Below the pieces are notes generated by a model, which worked only from the letters and a program-made list of their open reading frames with translations, was not told the DNA's origin and did no database searches. The position numbers were made by a program, and so were the translations under genes. A stretch of DNA of 64,000 nucleotides from Prosopocoilus inquinatus (lineage: Eukaryota > Arthropoda > Insecta > Coleoptera > Lucanidae). The DNA lies in assembly GCA_036172665.1 (NCBI GenBank), contig JAYKNF010000017.1:620001-684000 (forward strand), in the 5' to 3' direction. Positions 11,474-25,600 of this stretch are shown in pieces (position 1 is the first letter of the stretch; every line of letters begins with the position of its first letter).

Positions 11474-14400
11474 TTAGATACAGGACAGGAACAACGCTAA
11501 TGCGTGTTGTTTCGTTTAAAACTATTTCCAGCTTCAGTTGCGTCCGAAAACTTCGTATCTCACTTCAGAGTTACTGGAGCTCATCCAAACGTCAAATAAC
11601 ATGATAGATGAGTAAGGATCGATTAGATACATCACAGGAACAACGCTAATGCGTGTTGTTTCGTTTAAAACTATTTCCAGCTTCTGCTGCGTCCGAGAAC
11701 TTCGTATCTCACATCAGAGTTACTAGAGTCCATCGAAACGTCAAATAACATGATAGATGAGTAAGGATCGATTAGATACATCACAGGAAAAACGCTAATG
11801 CGTATTGTTTCGTTTAAAACTATTTCCAGCTCCTCCTGTGTCCGAAAACTTCGTATCTCACATTAGAGTTACTGGAGTCCATCCAAACGTCAAATAACAT
11901 GATAGATGAGTAAGGATCGATTAGATACAGCACAGGAACAACGTTAATGCGTGTTGTTTCGTTTAAAACTATTTCCAGCTTCAGTTGCGTCCGAAAACTT
12001 CGTATATTACTTCAGAGTTACTGGAGCCCATCCAAACGTCAAATAACATGATAGATGAGTAAGGATCGATTAGGTACATCACAGGAACAACGATAATGCG
12101 TGTTGTTTCGTTTAAAACTATTTCCAGCTCCTGCTGCGTCCGAAAACTTCGTATCTCACTTCAGATATTCTGGAGCACATCCAAACGTCAAATAACATGA
12201 TAGACGAGTAAGGATCGATTAGATACAGCACAGGAACAACGCTAATGCGTGTTGTTTCGTTCAAAATTATTTCCAGCTTCTGCTGCGTCCGAGAACTTCG
12301 TATCTCACATCAAAGTTATTGGAGTAAATCGAAACGCCAAATAACATGATGGATGAGTAAGGATCGATTAGATACATCACAGGAACAACGCTAATGCGTG
12401 TTGTTTCGTTCAAAACTATTTCCAGCTTCTGCTGCGTCCGAGAACTTCGTATCTCACATCAAAGTTATTGGAGTAAATCGAAACGCCAAATAACATGATG
12501 GATGAGTAAGGATCGATTAGATACATCACAGGACAACGCTAATGCGTGTTGTTTCGTTTAAAACTATTTCCAGCCCCTGCTGCGTCCGAAAACTTCGTAT
12601 CTCACTTCAGAGTTACTGGAGCCCATCCAAACGTCAGATAACATGATAGATGAGTAAGGATCGATTAGGTACATCACAGGAACAACGCTAATGCGTGTTG
12701 TTTCGTTCAAAACTATTTCCAGCTTCTGCTGCGTCCGAAAATTTCGTGTCTCACATTAGAGTTACTGGAGTCCATCGAAACGTCAAATAACATAGTAGCT
12801 AAGTAAGGATCGATTAGATACATCACAGGAACAACGCTAATACGTGTTGTTTCGTTTAAAACTATTTTCAGCTTCTGCTGCGTCCGAAAACTTCGTATCT
12901 CACTTCAGAGTTGCTGGAGCCCATCCAAACGTCAAATAACATGATAGATGAGTAAGGATCGATTAGGTACATCACAGGAACAACGCTAATGCGTGTTGTT
13001 TCGTTCAAAACTATTTCCAGCTTCTGCTGCGTCCGAAAATTTCGTGTCTCACATTAGAGTTACTGGAGTCCATCGAAACGTCAAATAACATAGTAGCTAA
13101 GTAAGGATCGATTAGATACATCACAGGAACAACGCTAGTACGTGTTGTTTCGTTTAAAACTATTTCCAGCTTCTGCTGCGTCCGAGAACTTCGTATCTTA
13201 CATCAGGGATACTGGAGTCCATCCAAACGTCAAATAACATGATAGATAAGTAAGGATCGATTAGATACATCACAGGAACAACGCTAGTACGTGTTGTTTC
13301 GTTTAAAACTATTTCCAGCTTCTGCTGCGTCCGAAAACTTCGTATCTCACTTCAGAGCTACTTGAGCCCATCCAAAAGCCAAATAACATGATAGATGAGT
13401 AAGGCTCGATTAGATACATCACAGGAACAACGCTAATGCGTGTTGTTTCATTTAAAACTATTTCCAGCTTCTGCTGCGTCCGAGAACTTCGTATCTCACA
13501 TCAGGGATACTGGAGTCCATCCAAACGTCAAATAACATGATAGACAAGTAAGGATTGATTAGATACAGCACAGGAACAACGCTAATGCGTGTTGTTTCGT
13601 TCAAAACTATTTCCAGCTCCTCCTGTGTCCGAAAACTTCGTTTCTCACATTAGAGTTACTGGAGTCCATCCAAACGTCAAATAACATGATAGATAAGTAA
13701 GGATCGATTAGATACATCACAGGAACAACGCTAATGCGTGTTGTTTCGTTTAAAACTATTTCCAGCTTCTGCTGCGTCCGAGAACTTCGTATCTCACATC
13801 AAAGTTATTGGAGTCCATCGAAACGCCAAATAACCTGATGGATGAGTAAGGATCGATTAGATACATCACAGGAACAACGCTAATGCGTGTTGTTTCGTTC
13901 AAAACTATTTCCAGCTTCTGCTGCATCCGAGAACTTCGTATCTCACATCAAAGTTATTGGAGTAAATCGAAACGCCAAATAACATGATGGATGAGTAAGG
14001 ATCGATTAGATACATCACAGGACAACGCTAATGCGTGTTGTTTCGTTTAAAACTATTTCCAGCCCCTGCTGCGTCCGAAAACTTCGTATCTCACTTCAGA
14101 GTTACTGGAGCCCATCCAAACGTCAGATAACATGATAGATGAGTAAGGATCGATTAGGTACATCACAGGAACAACGCTAATGCGTGTTGTTTCGTTCAAA
14201 ACTATTTCCAGCTTCTGCTGCGTCCGAAAATTTCGTGTCTCACATTAGAGTTACTGGAGTCCATCGAAACGTCAAATAACATAGTAGCTAAGTAAGGATC
14301 GATTAGATACATCACAGGAACAACGCTAATACGTGTTGTTTCGTTTAAAACTATTTCCAGCTTCTGCTGCGTCCGAAAACTTCGTATCTCACTTCAGAGT

Positions 14401-15941
14401 TGCTGGAGCCCATCCAAACGTCAAATAACATGATAGATGAGTAAGGATCGATTAGGTACATCACAGGAACAACGCTAATGCGTGTTGTTTCGTTCAAAAC
14501 TATTTCCAGCTTCTGCTGCGTCCGAAAATTTCGTGTCTCACATTAGAGTTACTGGAGTCCATCGAAACGTCAAATAACATAGTAGCTAAGTAAGGATCGA
14601 TTAGATACATCACAGGAACAACGCTAATACGTGTTGTTTCGTTTAAAACTATTTCCAGCTCCTGCTGCGTCCGAAAACTTCGTATCTCACTTCAGAGTTT
14701 CTGGAGCCCATCCAAACGTCAGATAACATGATAGACGAGTAAGGATCGATTAGATACATCACAGGAACAACGCTAATGCGTGTTGTTTCGTTTAAAACTA
14801 TTTCCAGCTTCTGCTGCGTCCGAGAACTTCGTATCTCACATCAGGGATACTGGAGTCCATCCAAACGTCAAATAACATGATAGATAAGTAAGGATCGATT
14901 ATATACAGCACAGGAACAACGCTAATACGTGTTGTTTCGTTCAAAACTATTTCCAGCTTCTGCTGCGTCCGAAAACTTTGTATCTCACATCAGAGTTACT
15001 GGAGTCCATCCAAACTTCAAATAACATGATAGATGAGTAAGGATCGATTAGATACATCACAGGAACAACGCTAATGCGTGTTGTTTCGTTTAAAACTATT
15101 TCCAGCTTCTGCTGCGTCCGAGAACTTCGTATCTCACATCAAAGTTATTGGAGTCCATCGAAACGCCAAATAACCTGATGGATGAGTAAGGATCGATTAG
15201 ATACATCACAGGAACAACGCTAATGCGTGTTGTTTCGTTTAAAACTATTTCCAGCTTCTGCTGCGTCCGAGAACTTCGTATCTCACATCAGGGATACTGG
15301 AGTCCATCCAAACGTCAAATAACATGATAGATAAGTAAGGATCGATTATATACAGCACAGGAACAACGCTAATACGTGTTGTTTCGTTCAAAACTATTTC
15401 CAGCTTCTGCTGCGTCCGAAAACTTTGTATCTCACATCAGAGTTACTGGAGTCCATCCAAACTTCAAATAACATGATAGATGAGTAAGGATCGATTAGAT
15501 ACATCACAGGAACAACGCTAATGCGTGTTGTTTCGTTTAAAACTATTTCCAGCTTCTGCTGCGCCCGAGAACTTCGTATCTCACATCAAAGTTATTGGAG
15601 TCCATCGAAACGCCAAATAACCTGATGGATGAGTAAGGATCGATTAGATACATCACAGGAATAAAGCTAATGCGTGTTGTTTCGTTTAAAACTATTTCCA
15701 GCTTCTGCTGCGTCCGAAAATTTCGTGTCTCACATTAGAGTTACTGGAGTCCATCGAAACGTCAAATAACATGATAGATGAGTAAGGATCGATTAGATAC
15801 ATCACAGGAACAACGCTAATGCGTATTGTTTCGTTTAAAACTATCTCCAGCTCCTCCTGTGTCAGAAAACTTCGTATCTCACATTAGAGTTTCTGGAGTC
15901 CATCCAAACGTCAAATAACATGATAGATAAGTAAGGATCGA
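11474..15941 (+). repeat. Thirty-monomer block headed H-O-P-I-J-F-F-K
   Basis: First appearance of the standard head: H (TACAGGACAGG, CTTCAGTTG, GAGCTCATCC), O (CGAGAAC with GTTACTAGAG), P (GGAAAAACG, CTCCTCCTGTGTCCG), I, J, F, F, K. Then B, A, B, C', L, M, N, E, F', K, B, A, B, Q, C, D, E, C, D, E, R, G. C' has GCTAGTACG and CTTACATC; N has CTCCTCCTG and CTTCGTTTCTC; F' has GCTGCATCC. It is 4,468 bp, the same length as the 22,615 and 27,083 units, but the composition differs: it lacks S-B-A-T before L and has two full C-D-E trimers. Confidence 0.88.
12517..12664 (+). repeat. Type K monomer, 148-bp subtype (first of 19)
   Basis: One A is lost in CACAGGACAAC (usual CACAGGAACAAC), giving a 148-bp monomer. 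It is linked to CCCCTGCTG (CTTCAGTTG in two later copies) and GTCAGATAAC. The same deletion recurs near 14,019, 16,999, 19,204, 20,693, 23,672, 25,757, 28,141, 30,225, 32,608, 34,693, 36,481, 37,820, 38,862, 41,394, 45,417, 50,779, 53,312 and 57,186. It is never seen before 12.5 kb. It therefore marks one founding mutation spread by amplification, not repeated mutation. Confidence 0.9.
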
Positions 15942-18324
15942 TTAGATACAGGACAGGAACAACGCTAATGCGTGTTGTTTCGTTTAAAACTATTTCCAGC
16001 TTCAGTTGCGTCCGAAAACTTCGTATCTCACTTCAGAGTTACTGGAGCTCATCCAAACGTCAAATAACATGATAGATGAGTAAGGATCGATTAGATACAT
16101 CACAGGAACAACGCTAATGCGTGTTGTTTCGTTTAAAACTATTTCCAGCTTCTGCTGCGTCCGAGAACTTCGTATCTCACATCAGAGTTACTAGAGTCCA
16201 TCGAAACGTCAAATAACATGATAGATGAGTAAGGATCGATTAGATACATCACAGGAAAAACGCTAATGCGTATTGTTTCGTTTAAAACTATTTCCAGCTC
16301 CTCCTGTGTCCGAAAACTTCGTATCTCACATTAGAGTTACTGGAGTCCATCCAAACGTCAAATAACATGATAGATGAGTAAGGATCGATTAGATACAGCA
16401 CAGGAACAACGTTAATGCGTGTTGTTTCGTTTAAAACTATTTCCAGCTTCAGTTGCGTCCGAAAACTTCGTATATTACTTCAGAGTTACTGGAGCCCATC
16501 CAAACGTCAAATAACATGATAGATGAGTAAGGATCGATTAGGTACATCACAGGAACAACGATAATGCGTGTTGTTTCGTTTAAAACTATTTCCAGCTCCT
16601 GCTGCGTCCGAAAACTTCGTATCTCACTTCAGATATTCTGGAGCACATCCAAACGTCAAATAACATGATAGACGAGTAAGGATCGATTAGATACAGCACA
16701 GGAACAACGCTAATGCGTGTTGTTTCGTTCAAAACTATTTCCAGCTTCTGCTGCGTCCGAGAACTTCGTATCTCACATCAAAGTTATTGGAGTAAATCGA
16801 AACGCCAAATAACATGATGGATGAGTAAGGATCGATTAGATACATCACAGGAACAACGCTAATGCGTGTTGTTTCGTTCAAAACTATTTCCAGCTTCTGC
16901 TGCGTCCGAGAACTTCGTATCTCACATCAAAGTTATTGGAGTAAATCGAAACGCCAAGTAACATGATGGATGAGTAAGGATCGATTAGATACATCACAGG
17001 ACAACGCTAATGCGTGTTGTTTCGTTTAAAACTATTTCCAGCCCCTGCTGCGTCCGAAAACTTCGTATCTCACTTCAGAGTTACTGGAGCCCATCCAAAC
17101 GTCAGATAACATGATAGATGAGTAAGGATCGATTAGGTACATCACAGGAACAACGCTAATGCGTGTTGTTTCGTTCAAAACTATTTCCAGCTTCTGCTGC
17201 GTCCGAAAATTTCGTGTCTCACATTAGAGTTACTGGAGTCCATCGAAACGTCAAATAACATAGTAGCTAAGTAAGGATCGATTAGATACATCACAGGAAC
17301 AACGCTAATACGTGTTGTTTCGTTTAAAACTATTTCCAGCTTCTGCTGCGTCCGAAAACTTCGTATCTCACTTCAGAGTTGCTGGAGCCCATCCAAACGT
17401 CAAATAACATGATAGATGAGTAAGGATCGATTAGGTACATCACAGGAACAACGCTAATGCGTGTTGTTTCGTTCAAAACTATTTCCAGCTTCTGCTGCGT
17501 CCGAAAATTTCGTGTCTCACATTAGAGTTACTGGAGTCCATCGAAACGTCAAATAACATAGTAGCTAAGTAAGGATCGATTAGATACATCACAGGAACAA
17601 CGCTAGTACGTGTTGTTTCGTTTAAAACTATTTCCAGCTTCTGCTGCGTCCGAGAACTTCGTATCTTACATCAGGGATACTGGAGTCCATCCAAACGTCA
17701 AATAACATGATAGATAAGTAAGGATCGATTAGATACAGCACAGGAACAACGCTAATACGTGTTGTTTCGTTTAAAACTATTTCCAGCCCCTGCTGCGTCC
17801 GAAAACTTCGTATCTCACTTCAGAGTTACTGGAGCCCATCCAAACGTCAAATAACATGATAGATGAGTAAGGATCGATTAGGTACATCACAGGAAGAACG
17901 CTAATGCGTGTTGTTTCGTTCAAAACTATTTCCAGCTTCTGCTGCGTCCGAAAATTTCGTGTCTCACATTAGAGTTACTGGAGTCCATCGAAACGTCAAA
18001 TAACATAGTAGCTAAGTAAGGATCGATTAGATACATCACAGGAACAACGCTAATACGTGTTGTTTCGTTTAAAACTATTTCCAGCTTCTGCTGCGTCCGA
18101 AAACTTCGTATCTCACTTCAGAGTTGCTGGAGCCCATCCAAACGTCAAATAACATGATAGATAAGTAAGGATCGATTAGATACATCACAGGAACAACGCT
18201 AATGCGTGTTGTTTCATTTAAAACTATTTCCAGCTTCTACTGCGTCCGAGAACTTCGTATCTCACATCAAAGTTATTGGAGTAAATCGAAACGCCAAATA
18301 ACATGATGGATGAGTAAGGATCGA

Positions 18325-18444
18325 TTAGATACATCACAGGAACAACGCTAATGCGTGTTGTTTCGTTCAAAACTATTTCCAGCTTCTGCTGCGTCCGAGA
18401 GTCCATCGAAACGTCAAATAACATGATAGATAAGTAAGGATCGA
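18325..18444 (+). repeat. Truncated monomer (120 bp, 29-bp internal deletion)
   Basis: The sequence passes directly from GCGTCCGAGA to GTCCATCGAAACG near 18,400, skipping 29 bp that other monomers have in between. A short GAGA/TAGAG similarity at the two ends would allow slippage or microhomology joining. The front is F-like (GTTCAAAAC) and the tail T-like (AACGTC, GATAAG), so it is also a fusion point. It is the only monomer in the window with a multi-base length change. Confidence 0.93.
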
Positions 18445-21400
18445 TTAGATACATCACAGGAACAACGCTAGTACGTGTTGTTTCGTTTAAAACTATTTCC
18501 AGCTTCTGCTGCGTCCGAAAACTTCGTATCTCACTTCAGAGCTACTTGAGCCCATCCAAAAGCCAAATAACATGATAGATGAGTAAGGCTCGATTAGATA
18601 CATCACAGGAACAACGCTAATGCGTGTTGTTTCATTTAAAACTATTTCCAGCTTCTGCTGCGTCCGAGAACTTCGTATCTCACATCAGGGATACTGGAGT
18701 CCATCCAAACGTCAAATAACATGATAGACAAGTAAGGATTGATTAGATACAGCACAGGAACAACGCTAATGCGTGTTGTTTCGTTCAAAACTATTTCCAG
18801 CTCCTCCTGTGTCCGAAAACTTCGTTTCTCACATTAGAGTTACTGGAGTCCATCCAAACGTCAAATAACATGATAGATAAGTAAGGATCGATTAGATACA
18901 TCACAGGAACAACGCTAATGCGTGTTGTTTCGTTTAAAACTATTTCCAGCTTCTGCTGCGTCCGAGAACTTCGTATCTCACATCAAAGTTATTGGAGTCC
19001 ATCGAAACGCCAAATAACCTGATGGATGAGTAAGGATCGATTAGATACATCACAGGAACAACGCTAATGCGTGTTGTTTCGTTCAAAACTATTTCCAGCT
19101 TCTGCTGCATCCGAGAACTTCGTATCTCACATCAAAGTTATTGGAGTAAATCGAAACGCCAAATAACATGATGGATGAGTAAGGATCGATTAGATACATC
19201 ACAGGACAACGCTAATGCGTGTTGTTTCGTTTAAAACTATTTCCAGCCCCTGCTGCGTCCGAAAACTTCGTATCTCACTTCAGAGTTACTGGAGCCCATC
19301 CAAACGTCAGATAACATGATAGATGAGTAAGGATCGATTAGGTACATCACAGGAACAACGCTAATGCGTGTTGTTTCGTTCAAAACTATTTCCAGCTTCT
19401 GCTGCGTCCGAAAATTTCGTGTCTCACATTAGAGTTACTGGAGTCCATCGAAACGTCAAATAACATAGTAGCTAAGTAAGGATCGATTAGATACATCACA
19501 GGAACAACGCTAATACGTGTTGTTTCCTTTAAAACTATTTCCAGCTTCTGCTGCGTCCGAAAACTTCGTATCTCACTTCAGAGTTGCTGGAGCCCATCCA
19601 AACGTCAAATAACATGATAGATGAGTAAGGATCGATTAGGTACATCACAGGAACAACGCTAATGCGTGTTGTTTCGTTCAAAACTATTTCCAGCTTCTGC
19701 TGCGTCCGAAAATTTCGTGTCTCACATTAGAGTTACTGGAGTCCATCGAAACGTCAAATAACATAGTAGCTAAGTAAGGATCGATTAGATACATCACAGG
19801 AACAACGCTAATACGTGTTGTTTCGTTTAGAACTATTTCCAGCTCCTGCTGCGTCCGAAAACTTCGTATCTCACTTCAGAGTTTCTGGAGCCCATCCAAA
19901 CGTCAGATAACATGATAGACGAGTAAGGATCGATTAGATACATCACAGGAACAACGCTAATGCGTGTTGTTTCGTTTAAAACTATTTCCAGCTTCTGCTG
20001 CGTCCGAGAACTTCGTATCTCACTTCAGAGCTACTTGAGCCCATCCAAAAGCCAAATAACATGATAGATGAGTAAGGCTCGATTAGATACATCACAGGAA
20101 CAACGCTAATGCGTGTTGTTTCATTTAAAACTATTTCCAGCTTCTGCTGCGTCCGAGAACTTCGTATCTCACATCAGGGATACTGGAGTCCATCCAAACG
20201 TCAAATAACATGATAGACAAGTAAGGATTGATTAGATACAGCACAGGAACAACGCTAATGCGTGTTGTTTCGTTCAAAACTATTTCCAGCTCCTCCTGTG
20301 TCCGAAAACTTCGTTTCTCACATTAGAGTTACTGGAGTCCATCCAAACGTCAAATAACATGATAGATAAGTAAGGATCGATTAGATACATCACAGGAACA
20401 ACGCTAATGCGTGTTGTTTCGTTTAAAACTATTTCCAGCTTCTGCTGCGTCCGAGAACTTCGTATCTCACATCAAAGTTATTGGAGTCCATCGAAACGCC
20501 AAATAACCTGATGGATGAGTAAGGATCGATTAGATACATCACAGGAACAACGCTAATGCGTGTTGTTTCGTTCAAAACTATTTCCAGCTTCTGCTGCATC
20601 CGAGAACTTCGTATCTCACATCAAAGTTATTGGAGTAAATCGAAACGCCAAATAACATGATGGATGAGTAAGGATCGATTAGATACATCACAGGACAACG
20701 CTAATGCGTGTTGTTTCGTTTAAAACTATTTCCAGCCCCTGCTGCGTCCGAAAACTTCGTATCTCACTTCAGAGTTACTGGAGCCCATCCAAACGTCAGA
20801 TAACATGATAGGTGAGTAAGGATCGATTAGGTACATCACAGGAACAACGCTAATGCGTGTTGTTTCGTTCAAAACTATTTCCAGCTTCTGCTGCGTCCGA
20901 AAATTTCGTGTCTCACATTAGAGTTACTGGAGTCCATCGAAACGTCAAATAACATAGTAGCTAAGTAAGGATCGATTAGATACATCACAGGAACAACGCT
21001 AATACGTGTTGTTTCCTTTAAAACTATTTCCAGCTTCTGCTGCGTCCGAAAACTTCGTATCTCACTTCAGAGTTGCTGGAGCCCATCCAAACGTCAAATA
21101 ACATGATAGATGAGTAAGGATCGATTAGGTACATCACAGGAACAACGCTAATGCGTGTTGTTTCGTTCAAAACTATTTCCAGCTTCTGCTGCGTCCGAAA
21201 ATTTCGTGTCTCACATTAGAGTTACTGGAGTCCATCGAAACGTCAAATAACATAGTAGCTAAGTAAGGATCGATTAGATACATCACAGGAACAACGCTAA
21301 TACGTGTTGTTTCGTTTAAAACTATTTCCAGCTCCTGCTGCGTCCGAAAACTTCGTATCTCACTTCAGAGTTTCTGGAGCCCATCCAAACGTCAGATAAC

Positions 21401-22018
21401 ATGATAGACGAGTAAGGATCGATTAGATACATCACAGGAACAACGCTAATGCGTGTTGTTTCGTTTAAAACTATTTCCAGCTTCTGCTGCGTCCGAGAAC
21501 TTCGTATCTCACATCAGGGATACTGGAGTCCATCCAAACGTCAAATAACATGATAGATAAGTAAGGATCGATTATATACAGCACAGGAACAACGCTAATG
21601 CGTGTTGTTTCATTTAAAACTATTTCCAGCTTCTGCTGCGTCCGAGAACTTCGTATCTCACATCAGGGATACTGGAGTCCATCCAAACGTCAAATAACAT
21701 GATAGACAAGTAAGGATTGATTAGATACAGCACAGGAACAACGCTAATGCGTGTTGTTTCGTTCAAAACTATTTCCAGCTCCTCCTGTGTCCGGAAACTT
21801 CGTTTCTCACATTAGAGTTACTGGAGTCCATCCAAACGTCAAATAACATGATAGATAAGTAAGGATCGATTAGATACATCACAGGAACAACGCTAATGCG
21901 TGTTGTTTCGTTTAAAACTATTTCCAGCTTCTGCTGCGTCCGAGAACTTCGTATCTCACATCAAAGTTATTGGAGTCCATCGAAACGCCAAATAACCTGA
22001 TGGATGAGTAAGGATCGA
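18445..22018 (+). repeat. Ten-monomer tandem HOR (1,489 bp), two copies plus a partial third
   Basis: L-M-N-E-F'-K-B-A-B-Q at 18,445-19,933 is repeated at 19,934-21,422, then M-N-E again at 21,572-22,018. Period markers: GACAAGTAAGG at 18,727, 20,216 and 21,705, and the rare TGTTTCCTTT at 19,521 and 21,010, all 1,489 bp apart (10 x 149 minus one K deletion). The entry monomers of copies 2 and 3 are chimeras: C-like front with L tail at 19,934, and D-like TTATATAC start with M body at 21,572. Confidence 0.92.
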
Positions 22019-22614
22019 TTATATACAGCACAGGAACAACGCTAATACGTGTTGTTTCGTTCAAAACTATTTCCAGCTTCTGCTGCGTCCGAAAACTTTG
22101 TATCTCACATCAGAGTTACTGGAGTCCATCCAAACTTCAAATAACATGATAGATGAGTAAGGATCGATTAGATACATCACAGGAACAACGCTAATGCGTG
22201 TTGTTTCGTTTAAAACTATTTCCAGCTTCTGCTGCGTCCGAGAACTTCGTATCTCACATCAAAGTTATTGGAGTCCATCGAAACGCCAAATAACCTGATG
22301 GATGAGTAAGGATCGATTAGATACATCACAGGAATAACGCTAATGCGTGTTGTTTCGTTTAAAACTATTTCCAGCTTCTGCTGCGTCCGAAAATTTCGTG
22401 TCTCACATTAGAGTTACTGGAGTCCATCGAAACGTCAAATAACATGATAGATGAGTAAGGATCGATTAGATACATCACAGGAACAACGCTAATGCGTATT
22501 GTTTCGTTTAAAACTATTTCCAGCTCCTCCTGTGTCAGAAAACTTCGTATCTCACATTAGAGTTTCTGGAGTCCATCCAAACGTCAAATAACATGATAGA
22601 TAAGTAAGGATCGA

Positions 22615-25600
22615 TTAGATACAGGACAGGAACAACGCTAATGCGTGTTGTTTCGTTTAAAACTATTTCCAGCTTCAGTTGCGTCCGAAAACTTCGTATC
22701 TCACTTCAGAGTTACTGGAGCTCATCCAAACGTCAAATAACATGATAGATGAGTAAGGATCGATTAGATACATCACAGGAACAACGCTAATGCGTGTTGT
22801 TTCGTTTAAAACTATTTCCAGCTTCTGCTGCGTCCGAGAACTTCGTATCTCACATCAGAGTTACTAGAGTCCATCGAAACGTCAAATAACATGATAGATG
22901 AGTAAGGATCGATTAGATACATCACAGGAAAAACGCTAATGCGTATTGTTTCGTTTAAAACTATTTCCAGCTCCTCCTGTGTCCGAAAACTTCGTATCTC
23001 ACATTAGAGTTACTGGAGTCCATCCAAACGTCAAATAACATGATAGATGAGTAAGGATCGATTAGATACAGCACAGGAACAACGTTAATGCGTGTTGTTT
23101 CGTTTAAAACTATTTCCAGCTTCAGTTGCGTCCGAAAACTTCGTATATTACTTCAGAGTTACTGGAGCCCATCCAAACGTCAAATAACATGATAGATGAG
23201 TAAGGATCGATTAGGTACATCACAGGAACAACGATAATGCGTGTTGTTTCGTTTAAAACTATTTCCAGCTCCTGCTGCGTCCGAAAACTTCGTATCTCAC
23301 TTCAGATATTCTGGAGCACATCCAAACGTCAAATAACATGATAGACGAGTAAGGATCGATTAGATACAGCACAGGAACAACGCTAATGCGTGTTGTTTCG
23401 TTCAAAACTATTTCCAGCTTCTGCTGCGTCCGAGAACTTCGTATCTCACATCAAAGTTATTGGAGTAAATCGAAACGCCAAATAACATGATGGATGAGTA
23501 AGGATCGATTAGATACATCACAGGAACAACGCTAATGCGTGTTGTTTCGTTCAAAACTATTTCCAGCTTCTGCTGCGTCCGAGAACTTCGTATCTCACAT
23601 CAAAGTTATTGGAGTAAATCGAAACGCCAAATAACATGATGGATGAGTAAGGATCGATTAGATACATCACAGGACAACGCTAATGCGTGTTGTTTCGTTT
23701 AAAACTATTTCCAGCCCCTGCTGCGTCCGAAAACTTCGTATCTCATTTCAGAGTTACTGGAGCCCATCCAAACGTCAGATAACATGATAGATGAGTAAGG
23801 ATCGATTAGGTACATCACAGGAACAACGCTAATGCGTGTTGTTTCGTTCAAAACTATTTCCAGCTTCTGCTGCGTCCGAAAATTTCGTGTCTCACATTAG
23901 AGTTACTGGAGTCCATCGAAACGTCAAATAACATAGTAGCTAAGTAAGGATCGATTAGATACATCACAGGAACAACGCTAATACGTGTTGTTTCGTTTAA
24001 AACTATTTCCAGCTTCTGCTGCGTCCGAAAACTTCGTATCTCACTTCAGAGTTGCTGGAGCCCATCCAAACGTCAAATAACATGATAGATGAGTAAGGAT
24101 CGATTAGGTACATCACAGGAACAACGCTAATGCGTGTTGTTTCGTTCAAAACTATTTCCAGCTTCTGCTGCGTCCGAAAATTTCGTGTCTCATATTAGAG
24201 TTACTGGAGTCCATCGAAACGTCAAATAACATAGTAGCTAAGTAAGGATCGATTAGATACATCACAGGAACAACGCTAGTACGTGTTGTTTCGTTTAAAA
24301 CTATTTCCAGCTTCTGCTGCGTCCGAGAACTTCGTATCTTACATCAGGGATACTGGAGTCCATCCAAACGTCAAATAACATGATAGATAAGTAAGGATCG
24401 ATTAGATACAGCACAGGAACAACGCTAATACGTGTTGTTTCGTTTAAAACTATTTCCAGCCCCTGCTGCGTCCGAAAACTTCGTATCTCACTTCAGAGTT
24501 ACTGGAGCCCATCCAAACGTCAAATAACATGATTGATGAGTAAGGATCGATTAGGTACATCACAGGAACAACGCTAATGCGTGTTGTTTCGTTCAAAACT
24601 ATTTCCAGCTTCTGCTGCGTCCGAAAATTTCGTGTCTCACATTAGAGTTACTGGAGTCCATCGAAACGTCAAATAACATAGTAGCTAAGTAAGGATCGAT
24701 TAGATACATCACAGGAACAACGCTAATACGTGTTGTTTCGTTTAAAACTATTTCCAGCTTCTGCTGCGTCCGAAAACTTCGTATCTCACTTCAGAGTTGC
24801 TGGAGCCCATCCAAACGTCAAATAACATGATAGATAAGTAAGGATCGATTAGATACATCACAGGAACAACGCTAATGCGTGTTGTTTCATTTAAAACTAT
24901 TTCCAGCTTCTACTGCGTCCGAGAACTTCGTATCTCACATCAGAGTTACTAGAGTCCATCGAAACGTCAAATAACATGATAGATAAGTAAGGATCGATTA
25001 GATACATCACAGGAACAACGCTAGTACGTGTTGTTTCGTTTAAAACTATTTCCAGCTTCTGCTGCGTCCGAAAACTTCGTATCTCACTTCAGAGCTACTT
25101 GAGCCCATCCAAAAGCCAAATAACATGATAGATGAGTAAGGCTCGATTAGATACATCACAGGAACAACGCTAATGCGTGTTGTTTCATTTAAAACTATTT
25201 CCAGCTTCTGCTGCGTCCGAGAACTTCGTATCTCACATCAGGGATACTGGAGTCCATCCAAACGTCAAATAACATGATAGACAAGTAAGGATTGATTAGA
25301 TACAGCACAGGAACAACGCTAATGCGTGTTGTTTCGTTCAAAACTATTTCCAGCTCCTCCTGTGTCCGAAAACTTCGTTTCTCACATTAGAGTTACTGGA
25401 GTCCATCCAAACGTCAAATAACATGATAGATAAGTAAGGATCGATTAGATACATCACAGGAACAACGCTAATGCGTGTTGTTTCGTTTAAAACTATTTCC
25501 AGCTTCTGCTGCGTCCGAGAACTTCGTATCTCACATCAAAGTTATTGGAGTCCATCGAAACGCCAAATAACCTGATGGATGAGTAAGGATCGATTAGATA

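Larger units (their letters stand above)
15942..22614 (+). repeat. 45-monomer block with nested duplications and one truncated monomer
   Basis: It begins H-O-P-I-J-F-F-K-B-A-B-C'-S-B-A, then a T/F chimera (18,176) and the shortened monomer at 18,325. Three rounds of an L-M-N-E series follow (18,445, 19,934 and 21,572), then D, E, R and G. The length of 6,673 bp equals 45 x 149 minus three single-base K deletions and the 29-bp deletion. Confidence 0.88.

Noticed and set aside
11474..15941. Third copy of the 4,468-bp HOR
   Set aside because: The length matches but the monomer order does not. It differs by a four-monomer absence and a four-monomer excess.
18224..18457. 77-aa open reading frame on the minus strand
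   Set aside because: It exists because the 120-bp truncated monomer is divisible by three and skips the usual frame shift between 149-bp units. It is satellite sequence repeating the same MYLIDPY-type peptide, with no start context, domain or codon signal.
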